From positions 835,501 to 899,500 of the forward strand of contig NZ_MDSU01000018.1 in the NCBI RefSeq assembly GCF_002119425.1: a stretch of DNA of 64,000 nt, read 5' to 3'. The stretch comes from Desulfurella amilsii. Its GTDB lineage: Bacteria; Campylobacterota_A; Desulfurellia; Desulfurellales; Desulfurellaceae. This document shows, one piece after another, positions 1 through 10,558 of this stretch. Both the position numbers and the translations under genes were made by a program. A model generated the notes under the pieces. That model was not told the origin of the DNA, did not search any database, and was given only the letters and a program-made list of their open reading frames with translations. The first letter of the stretch is position 1. Each line of letters opens with the position of its first letter.

Positions 1-1915
1 TGATGCTTGATTTGTCTTCTGGAACCAATATATCATCAACAGAAATAGAAATACCTGATCTTGTTGCCATTTCAAAACCCATTTTTTTAACATTGTCCAA
101 AAAAGCAACTGTAGTTGGTAAATCAGTATTTTTATATACATATGAAATAAGTTTGTTTAGGTCTTTTTTCCCAATTATCTTATTTATCAAAGAGAATGGA
201 ACCACTTTTGGTACAATATCACTGAACAACACCCTGCCTACTGTCGTATTAATAATTGTATCTTCAGCTCTATATTTTATTTTTGCATTTAAATCCACTA
301 CACCATTTTCAAAGGCTAGTCTTACACTCCAAGCGTTTGAAAAGATAGCCGACTCTCCTTTGGCATTCTCTCTTGCTTTTGTCATATAGTAGATGCCAAG
401 AACCATATCTTGAGATGGCACAGCTATAGGGTTGCCATTAGCCGGAGAAATAATATTGTGCGACGATAGAATTATGGCTTTTGATTCTAATTGCGCTTCC
501 ACGCTAATGGGTACATGAACAGCCATCTGATCGCCATCAAAATCTGCGTTAAACGCAGCGCACACTAATGGATGTAATCTTATTGCCTTTTCATCAGTTA
601 GCACAGGGTAAAAAGCCTGAATAGAAATTCTATGCAATGTAGGAGCCCTATTTAACATCACTGGATACTCTTTGACAATATCTTCTAGCAAATCCCAAAC
701 AATAGGCTCTTTATCTTCAACTATTTTTTTAGCATTTTTTACAGTTAAAGCATGACCTTCTTCTATTAATTTGTTGTAAACGAATGGCTTAAACAACTCA
801 TAAGCCATTATTTTTGGCAAACCACATTGATCAATTCTCAAATCAGGCCCAGCTACAATTACAGATCTGCCCGAGTAGTCAACCCTTTTACCAAGAAGAT
901 TCCTTCTAAAGCGCCCTTCTTTGCCTTTTATTGTATCGCTTAGCGATTTTAGTGGTCTATTGTTTGACGCTCTTACAACCTGTTTTCTCCTGCCGTTATC
1001 AATTAAAGCATCTACAGCTTCCTGAAGCATTCTCATCTCATTTCTTACAATAATGGAAGGAGCACCCAATTCAAGCAAACGTTTCAGTCTGTTATTTCTA
1101 TTAATAATTCTCCTGTATAAATCGTTTAAATCAGATGAAGCAAACCTGCCACCTTCAAGAGAAACAAGTGGTCTTAAATCAGGCGGTAAAACTGGTAGTA
1201 CTTTCAATACCATCCACTCTGGCTTGTTTTGGCTTCTTTTAAACTTCTCAATGAGCTTTATGCGTTTCATAATTTTTTTCTTTTTAAGATCAGAGGATGT
1301 AGCATCGTACTCTTCTTTAAGCTCATTTAAAACTTTATCTAAATCAAGATTTTTTAATAGATTATATATTGCTTGAGCACCCATTTCTGCATTTATTTTT
1401 ATTCCATATGTCTCTATTGCTTCCTTGTAGGCAGTTTCAGTTAAAACCGTTTTAACAGGAAGTTCTTCAACTTCGGAGTGAACAACAACATATGCCTCGT
1501 AGTAAACAATTCTTTCTAAATCCTTCAATTTCATATCAAGTATAATAGAAAGCATACTTGGGACACTTTTTAAATACCATATATGAACCACAGGCACAGC
1601 AAGTTCAATATGGCCCATACGTTCCCTTCTCACTCGTGATTCTGTTACTTCAACACCGCATTTTTCACAAACAATGCCTTTATATTTAATGCGTTTATAC
1701 TTACCACACAGACACTCATAGTCTTTCATTGGACCAAATATTTTGGCGCAAAAAAGACCGTCTCTTTCTGGTTTAAATGTTCTATAATTAATTGTTTCAG
1801 CTTTTTTTACTTCTCCATAGCTCCATTCTCTAATACGTTCAGGGGAAGCTAATTTTATTCTTATGTTATCAAAATCTCTTGATGACTTTGGCTTACTTTT
1901 TAAAACGGTAAACAT
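1..1915 (-). CDS. rpoC: DNA-directed RNA polymerase beta' subunit, partial (3' end outside window)
   Basis: Catalytic subunit of RNA polymerase. The reading frame begins at ATG 1915-1913 and stays open to the window edge, giving about 638 codons of the N-terminal part. The N-terminal zinc-ribbon cysteines (CLCGK, CEKCG) are visible, as is the catalytic NADFDGD motif at 530-550, whose three aspartates bind the active-site magnesium. It follows rpoB by 9 bases with a G-rich ribosome site (GGGGG), so the two are co-transcribed. rpoB and rpoC are separate genes here, unlike the fused form in Helicobacter. Truncation is only by the window boundary. Confidence 0.97.
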   Translation of the reverse strand, partial: MFTVLKSKPKSSRDFDNIRIKLASPERIREWSYGEVKKAETINYRTFKPERDGLFCAKIFGPMKDYECLCGKYKRIKYKGIVCEKCGVEVTESRVRRERMGHIELAVPVVHIWYLKSVPSMLSIILDMKLKDLERIVYYEAYVVVHSEVEELPVKTVLTETAYKEAIETYGIKINAEMGAQAIYNLLKNLDLDKVLNELKEEYDATSSDLKKKKIMKRIKLIEKFKRSQNKPEWMVLKVLPVLPPDLRPLVSLEGGRFASSDLNDLYRRIINRNNRLKRLLELGAPSIIVRNEMRMLQEAVDALIDNGRRKQVVRASNNRPLKSLSDTIKGKEGRFRRNLLGKRVDYSGRSVIVAGPDLRIDQCGLPKIMAYELFKPFVYNKLIEEGHALTVKNAKKIVEDKEPIVWDLLEDIVKEYPVMLNRAPTLHRISIQAFYPVLTDEKAIRLHPLVCAAFNADFDGDQMAVHVPISVEAQLESKAIILSSHNIISPANGNPIAVPSQDMVLGIYYMTKARENAKGESAIFSNAWSVRLAFENGVVDLNAKIKYRAEDTIINTTVGRVLFSDIVPKVVPFSLINKIIGKKDLNKLISYVYKNTDLPTTVAFLDNVKKMGFEMATRSGISISVDDILVPEDKSSI

Positions 1916-1924
1916 CAATACCCC

Positions 1925-4900
1925 CTATCTTCTTCTAACATCTTTTAAAAGCTCTATATCCAACCCCAGTGACTGCAATTCTTTAACAAGTACATTAAAT
2001 GATTCAGGTATACCGCCAAGCAAAACTGGCTTCCCTTTAACAATCGCTTCATACATCTTACTTCTGCCGCTTACATCGTCTGATTTTACCGTCAGCATTT
2101 CCTGTAGAGTATACGCAGCCCCATAACCTTCTAGAGCCCAAACTTCCATCTCGCCAAACCTTTGTCCGCCAAAATGCGCTTTACCGCCAAGAGGCTGTTG
2201 CGTTACAAGCGAATAGGGCCCTACGCTTCTTGCATGAACTTTATCATCTACTAAATGGTGCAATTTTAGTACATACATAACGCCAACAGTTACAGGCTCT
2301 AGAAATTTTTCACCTGTTATGCCGTCAAAGAGGGTTGATTTGAATGTATCAATATCTAAAATCTTTTTATAATAATCGAAATCTTTTTCTTTTGGCCCTT
2401 CAAATACTGGGGTTGCAAAATGAACACCATTTTTCCACTCTTTTACGTATATATCAAGCGTCTCATTACTTAAACTGTCTATAAACTCATCTGCGCTACC
2501 TAAAAAAATTCGCTTTAAATATTGCCTCAATATATCCTTTTTACCTTCTTTCATAAATTCGTCAATTTTTTTACCCAAACCTTTGGATATCCACCCCAAA
2601 TGAGTCTCAAGAATCTGACCTAAGTTCATTCTTGATGGTACACCTAAAGGGTTAAGCACAACATCTACGGCAGTACCATCTTCCAAAAAAGGCATATCAC
2701 ATACAGGCAAAATTCTTGAAACAACGCCTTTGTTACCGTGTCTACCGCTCATTTTGTCGCCAACGGATAATTTTCTTTTTGTTGCAATAAAAACTTTTAC
2801 ACTCATTATTACACTTGGGGGTAATTCGTCTTCTTTGTCAATTTCTTTTAACTTTTTTGCGTACTCATCTTTTAAAGTTTTAGCTATCTTTTTGTAATGC
2901 TTTTCAATCTCTTTTGCTTTAAGTTTGTTTTTTGGAGAAAGTAATTCTTTTATCCATTTTTCATCCAATGTATCAAGCACACATTTATCGAGCTTGCTGC
3001 CTTTTTTATAAGTTACATCTGCTACCTCTAGATCTTTTTCTAAAGGTTCTTCTTCGAGCAAGCACCCATACGACTCTAATTTTAACTTTTCTAACAGATT
3101 TAATTGATTTTTAAGCTCTTCATTGATTTTTTTTATGTCCTCTTTTTGTATTAATTCTTCTCTAGTTATTTTTTCTGTCCCTTTGCGTCTAAATATCCTT
3201 ACGTCTATAACTGTGCCTTCTGTATCAGATGGAACCCTAAGTGATGAATCAGATACGTTAGAGGCCTTTTCTCCAAAGATAGCCCTAAGCAACCTCTCTT
3301 CTGGTGAGTAGTGCGTTTCTGCTTTTGGTGTAACTTTTCCTACTAGTATATCACCTGGTTTTACATAAGCTCCTATTCTTACGATTCCATTCTTATCAAG
3401 ATTTTTAATCAATTCAGCAGAAGCACTTGGGATATCGGCGGTTATTTCTTCTGGACCTAATTTAGTGTCGCGAGCATAAACTTCAAATTCTTTGATATGT
3501 ATAGATGTGAATAGATCTTCTTCCACAACACGTCTTGAAAGGGTTATGCCGTCTTCATAATTATAGCCACGCCAAGGCACGAAAGCAACAACCATGTTTC
3601 TACCTAAGGCAAGTTCACCTTTATCCATTGTGGGACCATCGGCTATAACTTGATTTTTTTTCACGTAGTCGCCTATTTTTACAATGGGCTTTTGAGAAAA
3701 ACACGTGTCTTGGTTTGACCTAACGAAACTATCCAAATCGTATTTGTCTATCTCAAACGTGCCATCTTGAGTTTGGACTGCTATATAGATTTTATTGCTT
3801 TCTATCCTTATAACTTTGCCTTCTCTGTTTGCAAGCACAGCATGCCTTGAGTATGTCCCTACTTCTTTTTCCATACCTGTGCCAATAAGCGGTGATTCTG
3901 GTACAATAAGCGGTACGGCTTGACGCTGCATGTTGGAGCCCATAAGCGCCCTATTTGCATCATCGTGCTCTAAAAATGGTATTAGGCTAGCTGTCACAGA
4001 AACAATTTGTCTTGGCGAGACATCCATCAAATTCACATCCATTTTAGGTGACATAATAAATTCACCATTTTTCATTGATGGCACATACTCTTGGGCAAAA
4101 GTTTCGTCAGGGTTTAAATCAACGCTGGCTTGCGCTATTATGTGATCTTTTTCTTTACCTGCTGTCATATAAATAATTTTGTTTGTAACTTTGCCATTTT
4201 CTACTATTCTATATGGTGTTTCAATAAACCCATATTCATTAACCTTAGCATATATTGAAAATGAAACAATTAAGCCAATATTTGGTCCTTCGGGGGTTTC
4301 TATTGGGCAAAGTCTACCATAATGCGAAGGATGAACATCGCGCACTTCAAATCCAGCTCTTTCACGCGTTAAGCCACCAGGACCAAGTGCGGAAAGTCTT
4401 CGTTTGTGTGAAATCTCTGATAATATATTTGTTTGATCCAAGAATTGAGACAGCTGACCTGTTGCAAAAAAGTCTTTAACAGTACTTGCAACAGGCTTTG
4501 TATTTATCACATCATAAGGTGTTAAGTCTTCTGTGTCTTTTGGCATTAATAATCTGTCTTTAATAAGCCTTTGCATTCTATACAGACCTTTTCTGACTTC
4601 AGAATATAAAAGTTCCCCAATTAAGTGAACTCTTCTATTCGAGAGGCTATCCATATCATCTGCCGATACTTTACCATTTTTAAACAAAATTATATGATTA
4701 ATGATTCCAAAGAAATCATCAACCGTTAACACCCTTACATCTTTTGGTGTTTCTATATTTAGCGTTTCGTTTATTTTTGCTCTACCTTCAAGTGATAAAT
4801 CGTACTTAAGTGGGTCAAAAAATAAGCCTGCAAAAAACTTACCTGCTTCCTCAATAGAAGAATGTTCACCCGGTCTTAATGATTTGTGCAAGTAAATTTT

Positions 4901-6001
4901 TGCTACATCTTCAACAGGTATATCTTCTTTTAGACCTATTCTTCTTTTTTGCAGCAAATCATGATCTGCTTTCAATGTATTTATGATTATATCATCATCG
5001 AATTGACTAAATACAGTCTTTAAGTTAAAATTTCCCATTAGTTTAAGCTCTTGTAAAATTTTTGAATCAATATGAGAAAAAGCTTCCACAACAGAACCGT
5101 TACTATCAATTTTCTCAGCAATGAATTTATCCAAAAGCTCATTTTCATCAATTGCCACTTTATTTACATTTAAGTTTATTAAATCTGAAATTGTTTTTGT
5201 TGTGAGTTTTTTTTGCTTTTGAGCAATAACCTTACCATCTACAATAACATCATCTTTTATCCTAATACCTTGCAATTTTTTGTCTATCTTTGCATAAAAA
5301 ATACCATCTTTCGTATTTATCTCAATTAAATTGTATATTCTACTTAAGATATCAATATCACTAAAACCCAGTGCCTTTAAAATAACCGTCGCAGGAAATT
5401 TCTTTTTTCTATCTATCCTAATATGTAAAAGATTTTTATTGTCAGTCTCAAATTCCACCCAACTACCTTTTTCTGGTATTATTTGAGCGTAATAATTATT
5501 TTCTTTTTGCTGGGTTAGATTTTTAAATATTACACCAGGCGATCTGTGTAATTGATTTACAATGACTCTTTCTACACCATTTATAATGAAACTACCAGAT
5601 TCAGTCATTAAAGGTAATTCACATACATAAATATCTTGTTCTTTTATATCTTGAACACCAATTTTGTTGCCATTAGAATCTACATCCCACAGCGAAAGCT
5701 TTACTTTTAAAATTAACGAAGCGCCGTACGTAATACCTTTAAGCTTGCAAACCGTAGAATTATATTTTGTTTCTCTTATATAATAATCAATGTAGTCTAA
5801 CTTAATCTTTCCATAAACATCTTCAATTGGAAAAATTTCTTTAAAAGCATTTTCTAATGTTTTTTCAAAATCGCTTCCCTTATGCAAAAATCTTTCATAA
5901 GATTCTACTGCCATGCTCAGTATATCTGGCACAGGTAGTACTTCTTGAGTTTGAGCAAAATTTACTCTCATTCTGTAATCTAAACAAAGAGGCTGCACCA
6001 T
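1925..6001 (-). CDS. rpoB: DNA-directed RNA polymerase beta subunit
   Basis: Beta subunit of RNA polymerase, 1358 aa, normal for proteobacteria-like RpoB. The N-terminal lobe, the rifampicin region (residues reading GPGGLTRERAGFEVRDVH followed by HYGRLCPIETPEGPNIGL) and the C-terminal clamp (SVGPYSLVTQQPLGGKAHFGGQ, then GEMEVWALEGYGA) are all intact. Start at 6001 is preferred over an internal Met at residue 11 because the upstream residues align with other RpoB N-termini; this is judgement. It lies downstream of rplL across a 98-base gap holding a terminator-like hairpin, so its expression may be attenuated relative to the ribosomal proteins. Confidence 0.98.
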   Translation of the reverse strand: MVQPLCLDYRMRVNFAQTQEVLPVPDILSMAVESYERFLHKGSDFEKTLENAFKEIFPIEDVYGKIKLDYIDYYIRETKYNSTVCKLKGITYGASLILKVKLSLWDVDSNGNKIGVQDIKEQDIYVCELPLMTESGSFIINGVERVIVNQLHRSPGVIFKNLTQQKENNYYAQIIPEKGSWVEFETDNKNLLHIRIDRKKKFPATVILKALGFSDIDILSRIYNLIEINTKDGIFYAKIDKKLQGIRIKDDVIVDGKVIAQKQKKLTTKTISDLINLNVNKVAIDENELLDKFIAEKIDSNGSVVEAFSHIDSKILQELKLMGNFNLKTVFSQFDDDIIINTLKADHDLLQKRRIGLKEDIPVEDVAKIYLHKSLRPGEHSSIEEAGKFFAGLFFDPLKYDLSLEGRAKINETLNIETPKDVRVLTVDDFFGIINHIILFKNGKVSADDMDSLSNRRVHLIGELLYSEVRKGLYRMQRLIKDRLLMPKDTEDLTPYDVINTKPVASTVKDFFATGQLSQFLDQTNILSEISHKRRLSALGPGGLTRERAGFEVRDVHPSHYGRLCPIETPEGPNIGLIVSFSIYAKVNEYGFIETPYRIVENGKVTNKIIYMTAGKEKDHIIAQASVDLNPDETFAQEYVPSMKNGEFIMSPKMDVNLMDVSPRQIVSVTASLIPFLEHDDANRALMGSNMQRQAVPLIVPESPLIGTGMEKEVGTYSRHAVLANREGKVIRIESNKIYIAVQTQDGTFEIDKYDLDSFVRSNQDTCFSQKPIVKIGDYVKKNQVIADGPTMDKGELALGRNMVVAFVPWRGYNYEDGITLSRRVVEEDLFTSIHIKEFEVYARDTKLGPEEITADIPSASAELIKNLDKNGIVRIGAYVKPGDILVGKVTPKAETHYSPEERLLRAIFGEKASNVSDSSLRVPSDTEGTVIDVRIFRRKGTEKITREELIQKEDIKKINEELKNQLNLLEKLKLESYGCLLEEEPLEKDLEVADVTYKKGSKLDKCVLDTLDEKWIKELLSPKNKLKAKEIEKHYKKIAKTLKDEYAKKLKEIDKEDELPPSVIMSVKVFIATKRKLSVGDKMSGRHGNKGVVSRILPVCDMPFLEDGTAVDVVLNPLGVPSRMNLGQILETHLGWISKGLGKKIDEFMKEGKKDILRQYLKRIFLGSADEFIDSLSNETLDIYVKEWKNGVHFATPVFEGPKEKDFDYYKKILDIDTFKSTLFDGITGEKFLEPVTVGVMYVLKLHHLVDDKVHARSVGPYSLVTQQPLGGKAHFGGQRFGEMEVWALEGYGAAYTLQEMLTVKSDDVSGRSKMYEAIVKGKPVLLGGIPESFNVLVKELQSLGLDIELLKDVRRR

Positions 6002-6050
6002 AATTCACCTCATTAACACTTTATTAATATTTATTGTTGGTATAAGAAAC

Positions 6051-6083
6051 AAAAAAAAGAGAAGAGACTATAAAGCCCCTCCT
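6051..6083 (-). terminator. Terminator/attenuator hairpin between rplL and rpoB
   Basis: On the minus strand a 10-bp stem AGGAGGGGCT / AGTCTCTTCT (three G-U pairs, TTAT loop; bases 6074-6083 with 6060-6069) is followed by an uninterrupted T8 (complement of 6051-6058). This is the form of an intrinsic terminator inside the operon. A partial terminator at the same place, between rplL and rpoB, is well known in E. coli, where it lowers rpoBC expression relative to the ribosomal proteins. Strength cannot be judged from sequence. Confidence 0.7.
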
Positions 6084-6099
6084 TTTAAAAAAACGAATA

Positions 6100-6486
6100 T
6101 TAATTGATTTCTACCGTTGCGCCAGCTTCTTCTAGTTTTGCTTTAATACTTTCAGCTTCTTCCTTGCTTACATTCTCTTTCACTTTGCTTGGAGCACCAT
6201 CAACTAAATCTTTCGCTTCCTTCAGTCCTAGTTGCGTTAATTCTCTAACAACCTTGATTACCTGAATTTTTTTATCGCCAGCAGATTTAATAATAACATT
6301 GAACTCAGTTTTTTCTTCAACTTTTTCTTCGGCTGCTGCAGCAGGTTGTCCGCTAGCTACAGCTATCTGTGGTGCAGCTGCACTCACGCCAAATTTTTCT
6401 TCCAATTCTTTCACTAACTCAGAAAGTTCCAAAACAGTCATGCTTTCTATAAATTTTATAACATCTTCTTTTGTGATATCAGCCAT
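6100..6486 (-). CDS. rplL: 50S ribosomal protein L7/L12
   Basis: Stalk protein of the large ribosomal subunit that recruits translation factors, 128 aa. The N-terminal dimerisation helix (about 1-33), Ala/Glu-rich hinge (about 36-58) and C-terminal factor-binding domain ([13 protein letters not shown] to the end, with [14 protein letters not shown]) are all present. It lies 16 bases downstream of rplJ, in the usual order, so the multiple L7/L12 dimers would be made from the same message as L10. Confidence 0.98.
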   Translation of the reverse strand: MADITKEDVIKFIESMTVLELSELVKELEEKFGVSAAAPQIAVASGQPAAAAEEKVEEKTEFNVIIKSAGDKKIQVIKVVRELTQLGLKEAKDLVDGAPSKVKENVSKEEAESIKAKLEEAGATVEIN

Positions 6487-6502
6487 CTAATCCTCCATAA
6501 AT

Positions 6503-7021
6503 TTATTTAGATTTTTGCTCTTTTATCGCATTTAATGCATATAATGGTTTCCTTAAGACACCTGCCAAAACACTTACCAAACCTCTTGCTGGCGCATTCA
6601 ACACACCAAGCAACATAGCAAGCAATACTTCCCTCGATGGTAATTTTGAAATTGCCTCAATTTGGTCATGATTAAAAACACTCCCATACATAACAGCTGA
6701 TTTTAACTGCAATTTTTCTATGCCTTTTTCTGCTTTCAACAGCAGCTTTGCAAGAGCAATAGGGTCACTGTAGCTTACAGCAAAAGTATTGGGGCCTTCA
6801 AGCAAGCTCAAAATATTAGACCATTTTGTATCTTGAGTCGCTTTAGCTACAAGCGTGTTTTTGATAACATTGAAAGTATCGCCTAATTCTTTTACTTGTT
6901 CTCTTATAGATTCAAGCTTTTTCACATCAACGCCAGAATAATCAACTAAAAACACAGCCTGAGCATTTTCGAGATTTTTTTTGATAGTTTCAACAATCTC
7001 GATCTTTTTTTCTTTTCTCAA
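6503..7021 (-). CDS. rplJ: 50S ribosomal protein L10
   Basis: Stalk base protein that binds 23S rRNA and carries L7/L12 dimers. I place the start at TTG 7021-7019 (172 aa, the usual length): AAAGGAGG lies just upstream, and the family N-terminus (KKIEIVETIKKNLENAQAVF) begins right there. An ATG at 7054 would add 11 residues with no family similarity and would read through the leader hairpin. The domain AVFLVDYSGVDVKKLESIRE and the C-terminal L7/L12-binding helix are intact. L10 commonly represses its own mRNA by binding the leader. Confidence 0.93.
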   Translation of the reverse strand: MRKEKKIEIVETIKKNLENAQAVFLVDYSGVDVKKLESIREQVKELGDTFNVIKNTLVAKATQDTKWSNILSLLEGPNTFAVSYSDPIALAKLLLKAEKGIEKLQLKSAVMYGSVFNHDQIEAISKLPSREVLLAMLLGVLNAPARGLVSVLAGVLRKPLYALNAIKEQKSK

Positions 7022-7054
7022 AACTCCCTCCTTTACAGACGGGCCAAGTCTCAA

Positions 7055-7084
7055 GTAGGCTAATTTTTAAAGCACACCAGCTAC
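7055..7084 (-). promoter_or_regulatory. Candidate L10 (rplJL) mRNA leader hairpin
   Basis: In the 91-base gap between rplA and the TTG start of rplJ the minus strand can form a stem: GTAG at 7084-7081 pairs with CTAC at 7058-7055, extended by CTGGT with ATTAG through G-U pairs and a bulged C. A smaller AGAC/GTCT hairpin follows just before the ribosome site. L10-L7/L12 autoregulates by binding such a leader in many bacteria; assignment to that RNA family is inference from position and a plausible fold. Confidence 0.4.
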
Positions 7085-7112
7085 CCACTATCTTTGACCT
7101 CTAAAATTTATT

Positions 7113-7802
7113 TTAAATTGCTTGTAGCTTTACCTTAACGCTGGGCGAGTGCGTGGTTGATAAATAAAATGATTTTATATACTTACCTTTTGCGGTTGAA
7201 GGCTTTGCTTTTAATATAGTATCGTAAATTGTTTTTATATTTTCAAGCAAATCTTGTTCGTTAAAAGATTTTTTTCCAGCTATCAAATGAACATTACCTG
7301 TTTTATCGCTTCTAAACTCCACCTCGCCTGCTTTAACTCTTTTAACCGCTCCTGCTATATCGAATGTTACAGTTCCAACTTTTGGGTTTGGCATAAGACC
7401 CCTTGGACCTAAAATTTTACCAATCTTACCCACAGCACCCATCATATCTGGTGTTGCAATAACTTTATCAAAATCCATCCAGCCAGACTGAATCTTTTCT
7501 ATAAAATCATCAGAGCCAACAAAATCTGCACCTGCTTCCTGGGCTTCTTTAATTTTTTCACCTTTTGCAAAAACCAAAACCCTTAGAGTTTTACCTGTCC
7601 CTTTTGGTAACGACACAGTACCTCTTAGTTGCTGCTCTGCGTGTTTTGGATCGATGCCTAAGTTTGTATGAATCTCTACTGTTTCATCATAATTGGCATA
7701 CGCTATGTTTTTAAGTAAGCTAATTGCATTTTCTAAATCGTATTCTTTTGAAAAATCGTATTTCCCCAACGCTTGTGTGTATTTTTTGCCGTGCTTTGCC
7801 AT
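7113..7802 (-). CDS. rplA: 50S ribosomal protein L1
   Basis: Primary rRNA-binding protein of the L1 stalk, 229 aa, full length. Recognisable signatures are the N-terminal [16 protein letters not shown], the central [18 protein letters not shown], and the L1 family signature region reading [20 protein letters not shown]. It starts 18 bases after the rplK stop. In many bacteria L1 represses the rplK-rplA transcript; no specific operator was resolved here. Confidence 0.98.
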   Translation of the reverse strand: MAKHGKKYTQALGKYDFSKEYDLENAISLLKNIAYANYDETVEIHTNLGIDPKHAEQQLRGTVSLPKGTGKTLRVLVFAKGEKIKEAQEAGADFVGSDDFIEKIQSGWMDFDKVIATPDMMGAVGKIGKILGPRGLMPNPKVGTVTFDIAGAVKRVKAGEVEFRSDKTGNVHLIAGKKSFNEQDLLENIKTIYDTILKAKPSTAKGKYIKSFYLSTTHSPSVKVKLQAI

Positions 7803-7820
7803 TTTCTAACCTCTCTTTAT

Positions 7821-8252
7821 CTAAAAATCTTGCATTTCGACACCCATATTTATAGCAGTACCTGCAACTATTTTCATTGCTTTGTGCAAGTCTTTGGTGT
7901 TTAAATCGGGCATCTTGATTTTTGCAATTTCTTCTAATTTTTCTTTACTTAACTTACCAACTTTAACCTTCAGTGCATTGCTTGAACCTTTTTGTAAACC
8001 TAATGCTTTTTTGATCAACACGCTTGCCGGCGGTGTTTTTAATATAAAATCAAAACTTCTGTCCTTATAAACATTTATAAGTACAGGTATTATTGTCTCA
8101 CCTTTATCTGCCGTTGCATCGTTGAACTTTTTAACAAAATCCATTATGTTAAGCCCGTGTTGTCCAAGCGCTGGACCAACTGGTGGGGCTGGCGTTGCTT
8201 TGCCAGCTGGCAATTGCAATTTTACCTGCGTAACTAACTCTTTCTTTGCCAT
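7821..8252 (-). CDS. rplK: 50S ribosomal protein L11
   Basis: Large-subunit protein of the GTPase-associated centre, 143 aa, full length. The N-terminal [20 protein letters not shown] with the conserved proline-rich segment and the C-terminal rRNA-binding domain ([13 protein letters not shown], then [16 protein letters not shown]) are clear. It lies 14 bases downstream of nusG in the standard nusG-rplK-rplA order. Confidence 0.98.
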   Translation of the reverse strand: MAKKELVTQVKLQLPAGKATPAPPVGPALGQHGLNIMDFVKKFNDATADKGETIIPVLINVYKDRSFDFILKTPPASVLIKKALGLQKGSSNALKVKVGKLSKEKLEEIAKIKMPDLNTKDLHKAMKIVAGTAINMGVEMQDF

Positions 8253-8266
8253 AGTTTTCTCCTTAT

Positions 8267-8809
8267 TTATGCTTTCTCAACTTCATTGTAGTCTAATTCT
8301 ACAGGCGTTGGTCTGCCAAAAATACTAATTAATATTTTAAGTCTACCTTTTGTAATGTCTACTTCTTCAATAGTACCCATAAAGTTTGAGAATGGCCCTT
8401 CAACAACCCTGACTTTCTCACCATGCTCAAACGAAATCGACAAACGTGGCGTTTCTTTTGCCTGATTAATTTTATCAATCACTTTTTTAACTTCGTTGTC
8501 ATCTATCGGTATAGGCTCATTTTTAGACCCTACAAAACCAGTTACAAGAGGTAACCTTTTTAAAGTATTGTACAGACTAACATTCATTCTAGATTTTATA
8601 AACACATAACTAGGATACATACATTTTTTCACAAGTTCCTTTTTGCCTTTTCTTACCTCTATAACTTCTTCTTGGGGCACTAAGATTTCTGCTATATCAC
8701 TTTCTAGACCGGCTTCTTTTGCCTTGTTTAGTATCATATTTTTTACTTTTTCTTCTTGACCGACCTGTGTGTGTACAGCATACCATTTAAAATCTTGATC
8801 TTCTAGCAT
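8267..8809 (-). CDS. nusG: Transcription termination/antitermination factor NusG
   Basis: Elongation factor bridging RNA polymerase to Rho or to the ribosome, 180 aa. The NGN domain ([19 protein letters not shown], then [11 protein letters not shown]) spans about residues 8-110 and the KOW domain with [20 protein letters not shown] follows to the C-terminus. Length and domain order are ordinary. The start lies 11 bases after the secE stop, so secE and nusG form the usual pair. Confidence 0.97.
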   Translation of the reverse strand: MLEDQDFKWYAVHTQVGQEEKVKNMILNKAKEAGLESDIAEILVPQEEVIEVRKGKKELVKKCMYPSYVFIKSRMNVSLYNTLKRLPLVTGFVGSKNEPIPIDDNEVKKVIDKINQAKETPRLSISFEHGEKVRVVEGPFSNFMGTIEEVDITKGRLKILISIFGRPTPVELDYNEVEKA

Positions 8810-8820
8810 TTATCACCAAA

Positions 8821-9006
8821 CTATCTAAATAATTTTTCTAAACCATATGAAAATATAAAATCTAATAACCCAAGCAATATTGATACCACAAAAGAGAAAG
8901 CTATAACAGCAATAGTAGCTGTCATAATTTCTCTTCTTTTTGGCCAAACTACTTTTTTAATCTCAGCTTTAACTTCTTCTAAAAAACTTTTAACTTTTTC
9001 AAACAT
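8821..9006 (-). CDS. secE: Preprotein translocase subunit SecE
   Basis: Small essential subunit of the SecYEG channel, 61 aa. The amphipathic helix with FLEEVKAEIKKVVWPKRREI, including the conserved VVWP motif, precedes one membrane segment (TATIAVIAFSFVVSILLGLL), the single-span form of SecE. I start at ATG 9006-9004 because a longer frame would run back into tRNA-Trp. It sits between tRNA-Trp and nusG, the standard arrangement. Confidence 0.95.
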   Translation of the reverse strand: MFEKVKSFLEEVKAEIKKVVWPKRREIMTATIAVIAFSFVVSILLGLLDFIFSYGLEKLFR

Positions 9007-9015
9007 AAAAATATA

Positions 9016-9092
9016 TGGCAGGCCAGGAGGGACTCGAACCCCCAACATGCGGTTTTGGAGACCGCCGCTCTACCAATTAGAGCTACTGACCT
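9016..9092 (-). tRNA. tRNA-Trp (CCA)
   Basis: Reading the minus strand, acceptor AGGTCAG pairs with CTGGCCT, discriminator G is followed by an encoded CCA, the anticodon loop is CTCCAAA (anticodon CCA) and the T arm is GGGGGTTCGAGTCCCTC. The first two bases of the tRNA are shared with the TAG stop codon of rpmG. The order rpmG, tRNA-Trp, secE, nusG is widely conserved. Confidence 0.96.
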
Positions 9093-9240
9093 ATTTTACC
9101 TCTTTGTGTATAGTATGCGTATTGCAATGTGGGCAATACTTCCTTAACTCTAACTTATCCTTTGATTTCTTTTTATCCCTTGTGCTTGTATAGTTTTTAT
9201 TTTTGCATTGACTGCAAGCAAGATACACTATCTCTCTCAT
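9091..9240 (-). CDS. rpmG: 50S ribosomal protein L33
   Basis: Small large-subunit protein, 49 aa. The translation MREIVYLACSQCKNKNYTS and the C-terminal YCPHCNTHTIHKEVK give the L33 fold with both CxxC pairs, the zinc-binding form. It begins 7 bases downstream of tuf on the same strand, and its TAG stop overlaps the first two bases of tRNA-Trp, so ribosomes finish exactly where RNase P would cut. Confidence 0.95.
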   Translation of the reverse strand: MREIVYLACSQCKNKNYTSTRDKKKSKDKLELRKYCPHCNTHTIHKEVK

Positions 9241-9247
9241 TTTTGCC

Positions 9248-10438
9248 TCACTTCATAATCTCAATTACTACACCAGCGCCAACAGTTTTACCACCTTCTC
9301 TTATAGCAAATCTTGTTTCTTTTTCAAGTGCTATTGGAGCAATTAGTTCTACTTCCATTTCCACATTATCACCTGGCATTACCATTTCTACACCTTCTTT
9401 GAGAACAACTGTACCTGTTACATCTGTTGTTCTTACGTAGAATTGTGGCCTGTAGCCATTAAAGAATGGTGTGTGTCTGCCGCCTTCTTCTTTTGTTAGA
9501 ATGTATACCTGAGCTTTAAATTTGGTATGTGGTGTAATGGAGCCTGGTTTTGCAAGGACCATACCGCGTTCTACTTCTTCTTTCTTTGTACCTCTTAAGA
9601 GTACGCCTACGTTATCTCCAGGTAATGCTTCATCAAGTATCTTTCTAAACATCTCAAGAGACGTTGCAACGGTCTTTTGTGTGGGTTTTAGACCTACTAT
9701 TTCTACTTCATCGCCTGTCTTTATTACACCGCGCTCTACCCTACCTGTTACAACAGTGCCACGACCAGAGATTGTGAATATATCTTCGATTGGCATAAGG
9801 AATGGTTTAGCTGAATCACGTTCCGGTGTTGGGATATATTCATCTACCGCATTTATTAAGTCTTCTATGGCTTTAGTCCATTCATTATCTGAATCAGACT
9901 CTAATGCTTTTAGTGCGCTGCCCCTTATAACTGGTACATCATCGCCTGGGAAGTTGTATTTGGAAAGTAGCTCTCTTACTTCCATTTCTACAAGGTCTAT
10001 AAGTTCTGGATCATCGACCATGTCTATCTTATTTAAAAATACCACAATGTATGGCACACCAACCTGGCGGGCAAGCAAAATGTGCTCCCTTGTTTGTGGC
10101 ATTGGACCATCTGCTGCTGAAACAACAAGTATTGCGCCGTCCATCTGGGCTGCACCTGTGATCATATTTTTTATGTAGTCAGCATGCCCTGGGCAATCAA
10201 CATGTGCGTAGTGCCTTTTGGATGTCTCATACTCAACATGAGAAGTATTGATAGTAACACCCCTTTCTCTTTCTTCTGGAGCGTTATCTATTTGAGAGTA
10301 ATCTTTAAACTCTGCAAAACCTTTTTTTGATAAAACCTTTGTTATAGCTGCAGTTAAAGTAGTCTTGCCATGATCAACGTGTCCAATTGTACCAATATTT
10401 ACGTGAGGTTTGGTACGAACATATTTTTCCTTTGCCAT
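9248..10438 (-). CDS. tuf: Elongation factor Tu
   Basis: GTPase that delivers aminoacyl-tRNA to the ribosome, 396 aa. The G1 loop GHVDHGKT, switch region [15 protein letters not shown]3 DCPGHADY and G4 NKIDM are all intact, followed by the two beta-barrel domains. It lies between four tRNA genes and rpmG, the same order as the tufB locus of E. coli (thrU-tyrU-glyT-thrT-tufB). A clear GGAGG precedes the start. Confidence 0.98.
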   Translation of the reverse strand: MAKEKYVRTKPHVNIGTIGHVDHGKTTLTAAITKVLSKKGFAEFKDYSQIDNAPEERERGVTINTSHVEYETSKRHYAHVDCPGHADYIKNMITGAAQMDGAILVVSAADGPMPQTREHILLARQVGVPYIVVFLNKIDMVDDPELIDLVEMEVRELLSKYNFPGDDVPVIRGSALKALESDSDNEWTKAIEDLINAVDEYIPTPERDSAKPFLMPIEDIFTISGRGTVVTGRVERGVIKTGDEVEIVGLKPTQKTVATSLEMFRKILDEALPGDNVGVLLRGTKKEEVERGMVLAKPGSITPHTKFKAQVYILTKEEGGRHTPFFNGYRPQFYVRTTDVTGTVVLKEGVEMVMPGDNVEMEVELIAPIALEKETRFAIREGGKTVGAGVVIEIMK

Positions 10439-10461
10439 AATGGAAACCTCCTAAACTTAAA

Positions 10462-10537
<76 letters not shown>

Positions 10538-10558
10538 AATCACTTTCTTTAACTATTT

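Noticed and set aside
9522-10178. A 218-codon open frame antisense to tuf
   Set aside because: It mirrors highly biased tuf codons and has no ribosome site or family similarity.
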